Below are positions 10,434 to 22,700 of a stretch of 64,000 nt of DNA, piece by piece. This DNA is from Ricordea florida (Eukaryota; Cnidaria; Anthozoa; Corallimorpharia; Ricordeidae): assembly GCA_949710005.1 (NCBI GenBank), contig OX453272.1:38689373-38753372 (forward strand), in the 5' to 3' direction. The first letter of the stretch is position 1. Every line of letters begins with the position of its first letter. The position numbers were made by a program, and so were the translations under genes. The notes beneath the pieces are model-generated. The model was not told where the DNA came from. It saw only the letters and a list, made by a program, of their open reading frames with translations, and ran no database searches.

Positions 10434-10640
10434 GGCTTGATAGCTCAGTTGGTAGATAGCTCAGTTGGTAGAGCACTGCTCTGGTATCGCAGAGGTCATG
10501 GGTTCGAATCCCGCTCAGGCCTGAGTTTTTTTTTTTTTTTTTTTTTTTCAGGCTTTAAATTCACAGCTGCTTAAGTTGTGTACATAACTGCGATGATCAT
10601 TTAATTAATGTTATTACATATTAAACCGCAGTTCAACTAT
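10434..10640 (+). repeat. tRNA-derived SINE copy 1, with a duplicated D-arm
   Basis: The head, 10434-10522, folds like a tRNA: A-box TAGCTCAGTTGGTAGAGC, B-box GGTTCGAATCCC, acceptor ends GGCTTGA and TCAGGCC. A 16-bp stretch (GGTAGATAGCTCAGTT) duplicates the A-box. A run of about 23 T follows, then a tail (CAGGCTTTAAATTCACAGCTG...). The anticodon arm has a 6-nt loop, so this is not a working tRNA. Confidence 0.65.
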
Positions 10641-10722
10641 ATGGTCTTTCATATATTCATTTCCATCATTCTTCTTCATTTATGGGTATATAACGAACTC
10701 ACAATATGACCAGCTCCCAGTT

Positions 10723-10871
10723 GGCTTGATAGCTCAGTTGGTAGAACACTGCTCCGGTATCGCAGAGGTCATGGATGCGTATCCCGTTCAGGCTTGAGTT
10801 TTTTTTTTTTTTCAGGCTTTAAATTCACAGCTGCTTAAGTTGTGTACCTAACTGCGATGATCATTTAATGT
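10723..10871 (+). repeat. tRNA-derived SINE copy 2, cut by a transposon
   Basis: It has the same head as copy 1 (GGCTTGATAGCTCAG...), the same T run and the same tail. The tail stops at ...AATGTTATTAC, where the 10878-12162 element inserted, and resumes after it at TATTACC...ACCGCAG. This confirms a 6-bp target duplication. Confidence 0.7.
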
Positions 10872-10877
10872 TATTAC

Positions 10878-12162
10878 CAGGGGCACCCAACGACCAAATT
10901 TTTCCAAATACCTCAGAAGTGCCTTAAATGGAATTTTCTTTGCTTTAGAAGCCCGTTTCATTGATTTGGAGCTGCCCTAAAAACTATCTATCTGTTCGGA
11001 TTTCTTAGGGGAACTGTGTTCGTCTCGAAAATCCTAGGCGGCCTTTTTGGCTCATCCGAAAGTTTTAGCTACCTTTATAGGTCTGTTCGAAAAATGAAGA
11101 ACTCGTGCTAGCATTGCTGTCGTTAGAAATTTTTAGGAGACCTTTTCGTAAAAGCTTGCGTCTATGAAGAGATTCCGAAAATTTTAGGCAAACCGTAACG
11201 CGCATCCGAAGATTGCAGGGGAATAACTTTTTAATTCGAAAGTATTAGGGGAAGAAATCACACGCTACTGAACAGAGACAAAGAAGCCGACATAACCGTC
11301 GACCATGTCTTCCATAACTTAAAAAAATAAAGCATTCAGATCCCTTAGATCAGTTAGATGTAAGGTGAATGTTTATTATTATTACCTATACATGTTTGAA
11401 ACCGATAAAATTTCCAGTTTTTAATTTGATCGCGGAAAAGCGTTTTAAACAAGGAGAAAACAAATCTAGTATAAACATATCCAGCTTATCCATAAGCGTT
11501 AAGGCCATCCTATTTTTTTTCTCCGTTTAGCGTCGTCCGACCGACCCAAATTTTTGACATTAAAAAAAATGTAACTCAGTACGTAGTTGGACCATTTTTC
11601 ACTTGAAATAATTCTTATGACTTTTTTTTTTAACTTTCTTTTTTTTCAATCCGACCGACCGACCCAATATCAGAAAACGCATTCGACGCTAAACGAAAAA
11701 AAAAAAATATGAGGATGACCTAAGTTTTATCGCGTCTGAATGGTCGGTCAACAGCATAAAGACTGTGAGAATTAAGCTTACCAGGTCGTTCAAGTCAGTA
11801 CGAGAGTACAACGTTAAACAAAGACGTTCTGATTTGGTGAATTTGGACTGCCTTCTCAGATAAATCTTGCTTCGATTTTCTGCACCCATGCGTTATACAT
11901 CCCTAACTTGCGGACGACGTCCAAAAATTGCGAGTTGTAACTCGAACGAAAATTCTAGGGTAACTTTCTGTTGACTATCTATTTAAGAAAAGTCTTGGAC
12001 AACTTTTTCTCGACCACCTAAATTACGCAAATTCTAGGGCAATTTTTTTTTCCGAAAATCAAGACAACGTGTTCTTTCCCTTGAGGAGAAATTTTCCGAA
12101 AAATTTAGGCGACCTTACATTCGAACAGATATTTTACCGAAATCATTCGTTGGGTGCCCCTG
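10878..12162 (+). mobile_element. 1285-bp non-autonomous DNA element, 6-bp TSD, copy 1
   Basis: The terminal inverted repeats are CAGGGGCACCCAACGA. The target duplication TATTAC (10872-10877 and 12163-12168) is supported by the SINE it interrupts. Both ends carry long series of diverged subterminal motifs of the type CGAAAATTyTAGG at roughly 30-45 bp spacing. No transposase is visible; the minus ORF at 11689-11889 looks like chance. A second copy lies inverted at 18648-19900. Confidence 0.85.
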
Positions 12163-13060
12163 TATTACCTTTACCGCAGTTCACAACGGACGAAATTGAC
12201 GGTTTTCACGACCACCTTAAACGAACACAACGCCGACATCCAGTTTACTAAAGAGATCGAAGAAAATGGAAAACTTCCTTTTCTAGACTGTTTGGTAAGC
12301 CGCGACAACAACGAACTGCGAACGAGAGTGTACAGAAAACCGACACATACCGACAGATTACTTGACGAATCATCCTACATTCACAGACTTTGACGAGACG
12401 AGCGCAACTAGTTTGTGACACACCGGACAGCTTATGTGACGAAAACAGATACCTAGAACGTGTCTTTCACAAAAACAATTACAACGCTGACTTTGTTAGA
12501 CGAAACATTTACTGAACTACTGAAGCTGACGCAACGAACAGGAACCCAACACCGGTTACTACAGTGACAATACCTTACATTAAGGGCACTTCTGAGACCA
12601 TCTCACGGATCCTACAGCCCTACAGCATCCGTGTAGCCCACAAACCTACAATCACCTTACGACATTTACTGACCAAGGTTAAAGACAAGGTCGAACCTAA
12701 CAACAGATAGGGAGCAGTTTACAAGATCAAATGCTCCAGGCTTCCTACATTGGTGAGACTGGCAGAAACCTTAACACGGGACTGACTGAACCGTGACAAA
12801 CGAGCCACGAGAAATGGTGATACCAACAATCATATTGCTGTGCATCATCAACTGACAAACCACAACATTGACTGGGACTCTGCTCATTGCTTAACCTACA
12901 GTACAAACTATTTTCAACGACTGACTCTGGAAAGCTAGTACACCAACCTGGAACAAACGCCCCTTAACAGATGTCAACAACTACCGGCGCCTTACAAACG
13001 ACTTATCCATGACGAAAACAAAACCAACAAACGGACTTCTAACAAACCGACATAATTTGA
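12154..13060 (+). pseudogene. Penelope-like element: end of reverse transcriptase plus decayed GIY-YIG
   Basis: The frame at 12180-12393 reads FTKEIEENGKLPFLDCLVSR...VYRKPTHTDRLLDESS. This is the C-terminal part of a Penelope reverse transcriptase (LPFLD and YRKPTHTD motifs). Downstream, with several stops, come ASYIGETGRNLNT...NNHIAVHHQ...NIDWDSAHCLTYS and LTLESWYTNLEQ, the GIY-YIG endonuclease section. The copy is 5'-truncated at 12168 by the adjacent element and is not functional. Confidence 0.75.
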
Positions 13061-13229
13061 CTAACTATAGACGGACCTAAAACCGACCAATTTGACAAAC
13101 AATAGACGGATCGAAACCGACCAATGACTGGTAACAAACTTTACACGAGCAGTAATGGCTCCTGACACGAGTCTTTCAGCCAATACCATCATGGCTAAAC
13201 TGACCAATCACGTTTAACAGACCAGACTT

Positions 13230-13510
13230 GGGACGGACCATTAGAAAAGGGAGGGGGGGGGGGTGGGAAATTTTCAGCTTGCACCATTTTTTTTTTTCGT
13301 TCACTGCTTGTGCAGGAATTTTTTTTTCAGGTGAACCCCTCTGCACGAATTTTTTTTACTACGTGTGAAAAGTCACAATTGGACCTTCCTTCAGCATGAA
13401 TTTTTTTTTTACCTTCTTCTTTGAATGAATTTTTTTTCTTGGCATTTTCCCTTGCATGAATTTTTTTTCCCACCCTCCCCCCCCCCATCACTTTTCTAAT
13501 GGTCCGTCCC
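13230..13510. mobile_element. MITE with GGGACGGACCATTAG ends, copy 1
   Basis: The ends GGGACGGACCATTAGAAAAG / CTTTTCTAATGGTCCGTCCC enclose poly-G and poly-T runs with the repeated unit TGCATGAATTTTTTT. It inserted in the Penelope 3' region. A one-sided second copy is at 36835-37020. Confidence 0.75.
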
Positions 13511-13539
13511 TTATAACATCGATCATCGCCTGACAAACA

Positions 13540-13690
13540 CTATTCACTTGACTCTGAAGGTGACTTCCGCTCAGGTTGTCGAAACGTCAGTCACCAACAA
13601 CAGTTCTTTTCAGAACTACCCTCACCCGGACGATCAAACTATACGAACTACTGATACTCCTGGGGTCAAACCTCTTACTATGATACAGAT
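13540..13690 (+). repeat. Penelope-like 3' terminal repeat
   Basis: ACTCTGAAGGTGACTTCCGC...GTTGTCGAAACGTCAGTCACC, followed by a TTCAGAACTACCCTCACCCGGACG block. The same block recurs inverted at 30596-30700 and 43498-43600. The CTGAAG...GTCGAAAC layout resembles a degenerate hammerhead core. Confidence 0.55.
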
Positions 13691-14305
13691 TTGTGGTCTT
13701 GACTCTTGAGGCCTCTAGCTTTTACCCATGGGGTGCAGTCAACTTGCCAAAACCAGCTGGGTTTGGCTTCCAGAATATTGGGTTAAGGCTGTTCAAGAAT
13801 TTTTTTAGCACCTTTTTTTTCCCTTGGCCCAGTGGGCATTAATATTTTTTTAGTCTTTGTTTGTATTATCTATAAAGCATGTAATAAAAACTAATAAAAT
13901 ACAAAAAAAAAATTCATATTTTTTTCTATACTTTTGCAGTGCAGGAATTTTTTCGTTTATTGCCCAACCCCCACCCCTCTTCAAAAATTAAATGGTCCAT
14001 TACTAATGCTCGTGCAAACATTTATTGCTTTCAAAGGAACGAAACGGTTCGACTACACCATGCATAATTAAATTTAGGGTGATTTGGAAATGTAGCCAAA
14101 TCGTTAGCTTCAAACCAAAGGTAACAAAAACGTGCCCTGCCTTATCGGCGAAATCTACTGAACTGAGATGAGTTCCTTTGTTCCCATGGTTACGATTAGT
14201 GGCGGGCCCGCGCGAGTACACCCGAACTGCACGTCATGCAGTGGAGCAAAAATGGGTTCCGCTGTAAGTTGTAGTCGAGGTAAGTGAGAAATGCTTCTCT
14301 TGTAG

Positions 14306-14396
14306 GCTTTCAGTGACGGACCACGGTCTAACGTTGTCTCTGATATAGGTGAAGTTGTACGGCATGACATACCAACGTTCAAAGTAGTCCTAGTGG
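14306..14396 (+). CDS. GTPase gene, exon with first half of P-loop
   Basis: Acceptor CTTGTAG|GCTTTC and donor GTGG|GTGAGT, ending in phase 1. It encodes AFSDG...GEVVRHDIPTFKVVLVG. Its start is phase 0, matching the zinc-ribbon exon (4159-4245). A mini-exon ATGGGTTCCGCT before a GTAAGT at 14264 would also fit but leaves a 42-bp intron. Confidence 0.75.
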
Positions 14397-16666
14397 GTGA
14401 GTAGAAAATTTGGTGTTTGCTCCTGATACACGCTTTTAGGGTGAACTTGAGTTTGCGGTCACAAAACTAAGTTTAACTTAAAGTTATCTACGATATTCCA
14501 TCCCACAAGTTATAAAATATGGACATAAGACAACTACTGAATGAACTTAAAGTATTTTTACACGTAAATAGATTCAGTGGCGAATTTTGTTTTAAGTGTA
14601 TTTACCATCGGCGAAATAGGATAGTTTGTGTCAGCTTTGCTATTGTTTGCTCGCCGTTTCTGCGTTACAAAGCTATTCGATCATAAAGCGCTAATTTTCT
14701 TCCTATTGATGCGTCACAAAAAGCCTACCCAGATTATTTGAATGAAGAAGCTGAAGACACTGGAAATTTTAAGTAAGTTAGTATTACAGCTTCGCCACTG
14801 GTAAAAAATTGTGGTATATCGAACGGAAGATTTCAATTCGGAAGCTATAGCCGACTTAGTTTTGAGAATAAGGTTTTTCCCAGGAGCGGCTAAAGCGAAC
14901 TTGAAATTCCTGTATATTTGCTTCAGGATCGATTGGTCTGAGGTTTGATTAAAAGATATCGAGCTCGACTGAACTCTCTGAATAATCGTATCATGAAAGT
15001 AATGCTGTATGCTGGTTCTTCAAACTATCTCCCTTAACCCTTTCACTCCCGTGAGTGACTTTACAGATTTCACTCTGTCTGACGCCAGACTATTTTACTC
15101 GTCAAATGGAGACCCCTTGGGAGTGAAAGGGTTAATTAATTATAGTGTAGGAAATGTGAATTTTTCTCCTGTCAGTCGCATAATTACGTCGTCTGGTTAA
15201 TGATTTGGTTGGTTGTTTGTTTTCTGTTTTACACAAATTATCGAAAGCTATGTGGGCAAATATAATTCACCATTTACACGCGCATTTTCTCAAGAAGCTA
15301 TTTGGAGAAAACATTGAGGAGGGATATTTCAAGGTTTAGAGAACCATTGTAACTTTTCGAGGACGAATTTCTTGGAAGTCGGAGATAGAACAAACTTCAA
15401 TGTGGTCTTGAATAGGTGTAATGCACCATGAATTAAAAACAACTCGATATTGGTACATGCACAGGAAATCCATACCACAAACGTTTTCTGCAATTAACAT
15501 GAGTGATACTTGGAAAGTTATAAGCTAGGATCTGACATATGATGCACCTATCAGCTATGTATATATGGTAACCTGACAGTTAAAATTGCAGGGAAGGGTG
15601 GATGAGGTCAAATTCACTGGTCTCTTGAAAGAGGTGGGTCTAAATCCCACCTGCCACCAAGTCATGCTACCTCTCAGTACTGCTAACAGGAGTATGAGTT
15701 GATTCCAAATCTTTTACTGAAGTGTTCCAATCTAACTCAACACATGCATTTCTGTGACTCTATCACATACAGGAAATTCCTGTTGTGTTATGGTTCATTG
15801 TTCTATGATGGCGTTTATGATATGATGTAATGTAACAAATCTCATCTTTTTTTTTCAAAACTCTCTGATTCAAAGCACCCCTTTCATCCCTTCCTAGCCT
15901 AAACTACTGTATTCCCTTGATAAAAAATTTAACCCTATAATCACTCAGCAGGTTTCTTTTACAGGTCACATTCCACAGGTCAGTGGTACAGGTCACTGTT
16001 TTATTGATTGGTAACTAAACAAAACAGTTGCACACTGATCTAGAACAAATTTTTGAATAGTCATTAGGGCTAGGAGACTATTTTGAGCTTGTTTATTTAT
16101 CTGTAGAGCGGCGACCTGTGCTTTGACCTGTGGAATGTGACCTGTAAAAGAAACCTGCCGATAATCACTCCCAAGCTGTGAATAGCAGAAGTGCTCATAT
16201 ACTGTATAATTTTCAGTGAGGATAAGGCTGGGTGGTTGTCTTCCCAGCTAGACTGCATCTTGGTCAATTAAGAAATGCAAAAGAGAGCAAGACCAATATC
16301 TATCCTTATTATATGACTAGCTCCGTGAGCGGGCAAGATGAACCGAATCTCGCGCTGTGATTGGCTACCCGAGCGGGCAATATGGAGCTATCTTGCCCGC
16401 TCGGGATAAGGGCTTTGTCCCGCAAGGAAAATTCATCCGAGGCGAAAGCCGGTTTACCAAAATTTTCTTTCTTAGTTTTTCCATGAAAAATCTTTTCCGT
16501 GACAGTTAAAGATTTCCTGTGGTTTGTGTATCGATGGAGCTGGAAAACGAGAAAACTTGATTTTTGCATGTAACGGGCTTCCTTTTCAGTCCTTGAAAAT
16601 AAACACGTACACGGATCATTTTTTGGTGTTTTATCCCATATAATAAATCCTTTATTGACCAAGCTT

Positions 16667-16701
<35 letters not shown>

Positions 16702-16712
16702 TTTTTTGCGTG

Positions 16713-16757
<45 letters not shown>

Positions 16758-19700
16758 AGAACTTAGCCAATATCCAGCCATCTTGACCTCACGCTTGGTC
16801 AATAACCCATATATCTTGATGGAACAAGCTTGGTCAATAATAGATATATTATTATTTGGCCATTTTGTTCTTGGTTTGTTTCATGGGACAAAGCATGAAA
16901 TCCCAAGTGGACAAGATAGCTCCATCTTGCCTGCTCTGGTCGCCTGCATGAAACAAAAGCCATACAATAAGAAGCCATCTTGACCTCCTGCTTGGTTCAT
17001 AATGCATATTTGTCTCTGTTTCATAATACCACAGGTGACCCAGAAGTTGGGAAATCTAGCATTTTCCTACGTTACACAAAGAATCAGTTTGACTATAGCT
17101 ATCAGCCAAGTGTTTCTGTTAGCATAGGTAATGTGGTGAAACATGTTAACATCCCATATGAGACCATTGTATCAGTCGCTCTCTGGGACCTTCCTGGTAG
17201 AGAGGAAATGGACCTTAGAAGAAGTTATTATAAAGATGTGGATGCCGCAATTGGTAAGAGAAATTACATTATTGTCAGTGGTAGGTTTGTAACTAATGAT
17301 TACATTTTCAATGATAATTATGGAAAATGTAATAGTTAGGTAATTCTTCCTAACTAATTTCATAGACTGATTTAATATAAACATGCCAAAATTATAGACA
17401 ATCTATACATTGTTACTGTAAGTGGTTTTGCAATCAGTAAAGTGTAGGTCTAGTGTACCTTCAATGTCCTTCAGTCTATATACTTATAGAGCCATACTGA
17501 GATTATGAAGTGAACTGGGTCTGGGTTTCTTTGTGGATGTTACACACTAGATTAACCCATTCACTCCCAGAACTTCTCCTTTCTATAACACTACACTGTA
17601 AAGCCAACTGACTATGAGAACTGCACAAAACAATCAACTCAAAAGTAATGAGTGGACCTAATGGAAAATTCTCACACTTTATTTGTAACAAAGTATAATG
17701 GTACTCACTTGAGATAATTGCTACTCAGATCATGGGAAAGGGTTAATGTTGAATGAATTTTATTTTTAAAACATTTCAGTTGTGGTAGACATGGATGATA
17801 TTGACTCTATAACCATGGCTGGAACATGGAAACAAGACATTGTAAACAATGCTGTTTTCACAGACAGCACAGGGAATGTACAGGAAACATCAGAAGTCAA
17901 ATTAGTTCCTATTTTATTGGTTGGGAACAAGGCAGATAAGGTAGTATTTTTATGGAATAGTCCCACTAGGGACCAGCATCCATTAAATGTAGAACTTTAT
18001 ACTTTTTTCACCAACAATAACTAAAGGTGTGTATGTGAAACTATCACATGTGACAATTTGGTTAAAACCTGAGCAGAATCAAGAGAATCTTGGCACAGAG
18101 TCTGTAATTTAATCTAACATTGACTTGCATTTATTTTACTATTTATTTATTATTATTTTTTTTTTTGACTAGCATTTTATTTTCCGAGAAATCAGTCTTG
18201 GAGTAAGTCCAAGATTTTGCCCTGCCCAACCCAACACAGTAATCTGATTAACAAACAGCCAGCCAGTGCACCAGGAAAAGTCATTCTTTTTTACAGACCT
18301 TATTTCTCCCAGGTGGATTGCAAAAAATAAACTTATGCAGGGCACAGGTTTCTTATTAAATGGCAGAGCCCAGGCAAACGTTAAGCCCACGAGAGCCATT
18401 TTCAATGTTGACAACCAAATTGTCACATACAATTCATTGAGTAGTCTTGTTTCAGTCATGGGTAAGGCTACACTCTCACCTTTGTAAGTTTTGAAAATAA
18501 TACAAAGCAGCAGGCTGTATTTTGTATGCTGTCTATATGTAAAACAAAGAGGAAAATACTTTATCTAAGATATTTTTATCTTACTTTAGAATCTGCCAAA
18601 TCTGTGGACAATTACTTTTGTGTATAATATTGGCTCTTGTGCAGTATCAGGGGCACCCAACGAATGATTTCGGTAAAATATCTGTTCGAATGTAAGGTCG
18701 CCTAAATTTTTCGGAAAATTTCTCCTCAAGGGAAAGAACACGTTGTCTTGATTTTCGGAAAAAAAAATTGCCCTAGAATTTGCGTAATTTAGGTGGTCGA
18801 GAAAAAGTTGTCCAAGACTTTTTCGTAAATAGATAGTCAACAGAAAGTTACCCTAGAATTTTCGTTCGAGTTACAACTCGCAATTTTTGGACGTCGTCCG
18901 CAAGTTAGGGATGTATAATGCATGGGTGCAGAAAATCGAAGCAAGATTTATCTGAGAAGGCAGTCCAAATTCACCAAATCAGAACGTCTTCAGTTGTTTA
19001 ACGTTGCACTCTCGTACTGACTTGAACGACCTGGTAAGCTTAATTCTCACAGTCTTTATGCTGTTGACCGACCATTCCGACGCGATAAAATGTGCGTTTT
19101 CTGATATTGGGTCGGTCGGTCGGATTGAAAAAAAAGAAAGTTAAAAAAAAAGTCATAAGAATTATTTCAAGTGAAAAATGCTCCAACTACGTACTGAGTT
19201 ACTTTTTTTTAAATGCCAAAAATTTGGGTCGGTCGGACGACGCTAAACGGAGAAAAAAAATAGGATGGCCTTAACGCTTATGGATAAGCTGGATATGTTT
19301 ATACTAGATTTTTTTTCTCCTTGTTTAAAACGCTTTTCCGCGATCAAATTAAAAACTGGAAATTTTATCGGTTTCAAACATGTATAGGTAATAACAATAA
19401 ACATTCACCTTACATCTAACTGATCTAAGTGATCTGAATGCTTTATTTTTCTAAGTTATGGAAGATATGGTCGACGGTAATGTCGGCTTCTTTGTCTCTG
19501 TTCAGTAGCGTGTGATTTCTTCCCCTAATACTTTCGAATAAAAAAGTTCATTACTCCCCTGCAATCTTCGGATGCGCGTTACGGTTTGCCTAAAATTTTC
19601 GGAATCTTTTCATAGACGCAAGCTTTTACAAAAAAGGTCTCCTAAAAATTTCTAACGACAGCAATGCTAGCAAGAGTCCTTCATTTTTCGAACAGACCTA

Positions 19701-22700
19701 TAAAGGTAGCTAAAACTTTCGGATGAGCCAAAAAGGCCGCCTAGGATTTTCGAGACGAATACAGTTCCCCTAAGAAATCCGAACAGATAAATAGTTTTTA
19801 GGGCAGCTCCAAATTAATGAAACAGGCTTCTAAAGCATAGAAAAATCCATTTAAGGCACTTCTGAGGTATTTGGAAAAATTTGGTCGTTGGGTGCCCCTG
19901 CAGTATGTGGAAATACCCTTGCCTATTTAGTGTTTTGGGAAAGAAGACAAAATACCATCTCTTTCCTTTTGCTTTTTTTTAAGGGGAAAGGGTTAACATT
20001 AAAGCTGTTCATTAATGTTGCAATCTTTTCACCAATTTGGTAGATACTATACTGTAACAAAAATATGTTTTCCCCTCCATCTTTTCATAACCAAGTATGA
20101 AGTAGCAGATATACAGTTCACCTCTTTTGCCCTTCATTGCAGCTCAAGTATCAAAAGAGTGACGGTGAAACAACTGGAGAAGAAGAGATAACAAATCTAG
20201 AGGCAATTAGAGTCCTAGAGGGCGTGGCGTTGCAACATGGATTTGTTGGAAGGTTTGTTAATATTCCTGTTTATTATCAGTAATATGTGACTGAGTGGGA
20301 GGGCTAGGCAGGAAAATATTTGGTTCAAGGTCATGGTGCAATAATGGACAGAGCATAGCAAGGTTCATGGTTCACAGTCCACGGTTCTCATCCAGCCCAT
20401 TACCTAACCCAGTCAATAAGCTCTTAAACTTATACATGACCACCACGTTTCTTCTTTGTTTCCAATTTTTCAGCAGCTGCCTCTTGTTGAGCATACAGAG
20501 GGCTGTGTGGTTTTTCCAGCCCTGCCTACATCATGCCCATTATTGAAGGTTTTTTATAGCCTTTTTCAATAGAAATGCATTCAGGGCCTGATTTAGGTCA
20601 ATTTTGTGATTTTCTTTAGTTTGGCTTACATATTATATCGTGGTGAAATAAATTATTGTAAATTTTGCAACAATCCATAAAATACATTTTAGCCAAGAAA
20701 ATGTGCCACACTGCCCAGCAATGTGATAGATATATCTTATTTACCGGGTGGAAGGTCCGTATGGGAATAAACTGTGCCAGAGGTCTTGAGTATGAGACCA
20801 AGGGCACCATTTTTTCCTATACGGACCAACCTTGCCCGGTAAGTAACTTTTTTTTTTGGATGTCTCCTTTTTAAAGTAAGAAAAGAGATAGGAAATTGCT
20901 ACAGTGGGGAATAAATGTTGGCCAGTGGGCTGTATCATGAAAAGCTGGACTGCTCACGTGTGCATGATTAGCCAAACAAATTTGAGGATTTAGGATTCTG
21001 GCCCACTCAGATGCTTGAGAAAAAATAATAATGGTTATTACATTCCTGCATGCATGTTTCGGTGAGCATGCAAGATATAGCTTATCTTGCCTCACCACTC
21101 AGGATTTCCTGCTTTATCCCACTAGACAAAACCAAAACAAAATGGCCATTTTAAGATATCGTTGACCCTAGTTGTTTGGTATGTATTTTGCTGCAGTGTG
21201 ACAGTGTCAGCCAAGGATAGTGATAATAGTGTACATGCTGCCATACAATCTCTGGTGAGACACATGTTGCAGCAGAAAATGAAAGAAAAAAGGCTGTCTA
21301 GCAAGGGTGGCCTGTTTTCCAAGAATGATGAGATAGAGGAGAAAAACTTTGTCACTATCAGCCCTCTGGAGAAGACCGAACAGAAGGAATTCATACCCCT
21401 CATAGTAACAAAGGTGCCTGAGGTGAGTCAATTTATATCAAACAAATTCAGTATACTGGTATGTTAATTTTGTTTGTTGACAGAACTCCAAATGTATTAG
21501 TTTTAGTATGACAATGGTTCAGGTTCTTGTGAGCTCAAAATTAGTTGGTATCCATCAGTCAAGATAAATACCTCTTATTAATCGAGTTCGAGGTCCGTAC
21601 TGTAAAATACGGACCGAGTTTTTTCCCGTCAATTTATGGCCCAAGCGCGAAGCGCGCGGGCCATAAATCGACGGGAAAAAAAGAGGATCCGTATTTTACA
21701 GTACGGACCGAGAAAACGAGGTTAATAAGATATTTATTATATCTCTGGAGTCATTTTGGCGACCAAAACAAACTTTAGCGGGCCGTACAGTGAAGTACGG
21801 CCCGCTAAATTGACCAATCACAGCGCGCGTACTAACTGAGAGATATAATAATTTGACTATAACAGAGCTAGTGTCTGTGCCCCAGGATCTCACCCTTTAC
21901 TGCAACTCTGGGAGTGCTCTTCTGAACAATGGTTTTTGCACTAACTTTTTTAAATTAAATTGTCTTAGGGAGCGAGACAAGGTTATCCTCTATCTACTTT
22001 TCCTTTTATTCTGGAGACTGAAGTGCAAAATTAGACAGGATAAAGAGATAAAGGAATTGAAATGTTTCGGAAAGAATTAAAGCTTAGTCAGTTTGCTGAT
22101 GACAGTCTACCCTTCTATGTTGTGATTGTTGTTTGATAAACAGAGTCATAACAGTCCTTTCAGAAACTGTCAGGTCTCAAGCTAAATCCATCCAAAACTA
22201 TTTAGCGCTTTGGCTTGGCTCCTGGAAAGATCACAAAGTTAAGACAAATCTTTTCATTTTAATCTGTGGCCCAAAAAACCCTCTATAGGGTACGTATACT
22301 CCAGGGTACATAATTTATTTGCAGTACATTGTTTGTTTCATTGTTTGCAGTTTGATGTGTTTTTCATTGAGTGCAACACACCAATGAAAACCATCCAGAG
22401 CATAAGTGCTGCATTAGTGGAAGCCATGAATAATTTCAAGCGGGCTTGTAGTGTGGCAGGTGTGACCAGCAGCATAAAAGCTACACTTGAGGAATGCATT
22501 GATGGAATAAAGCAACTTGTTAGAACAGAAGATGACGAAGATGGCCTGGAGGTAGGTTTGTCTTAAATGTTCAGGACCTCTGAAATTCACCCTGGTGAAA
22601 GAGTCTCCTAATTAACTCGTGGATACGCGAAGCGTATTTGCGAGTTTTTGTGGGGACTCTGATATGCAAATTGTCACTCACTCACTCACTCACTCACTCA

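Noticed and set aside
10434-10522. Functional tRNA gene
   Set aside because: Duplicated A-box, 6-nt anticodon loop and a SINE tail repeated elsewhere show it is tRNA-derived, not a tRNA.
16309-16983. Several overlapping ORFs on both strands (98-117 codons)
   Set aside because: They mirror each other because the sequence is a foldback repeat (for example KMAGYW and MAGYWP).
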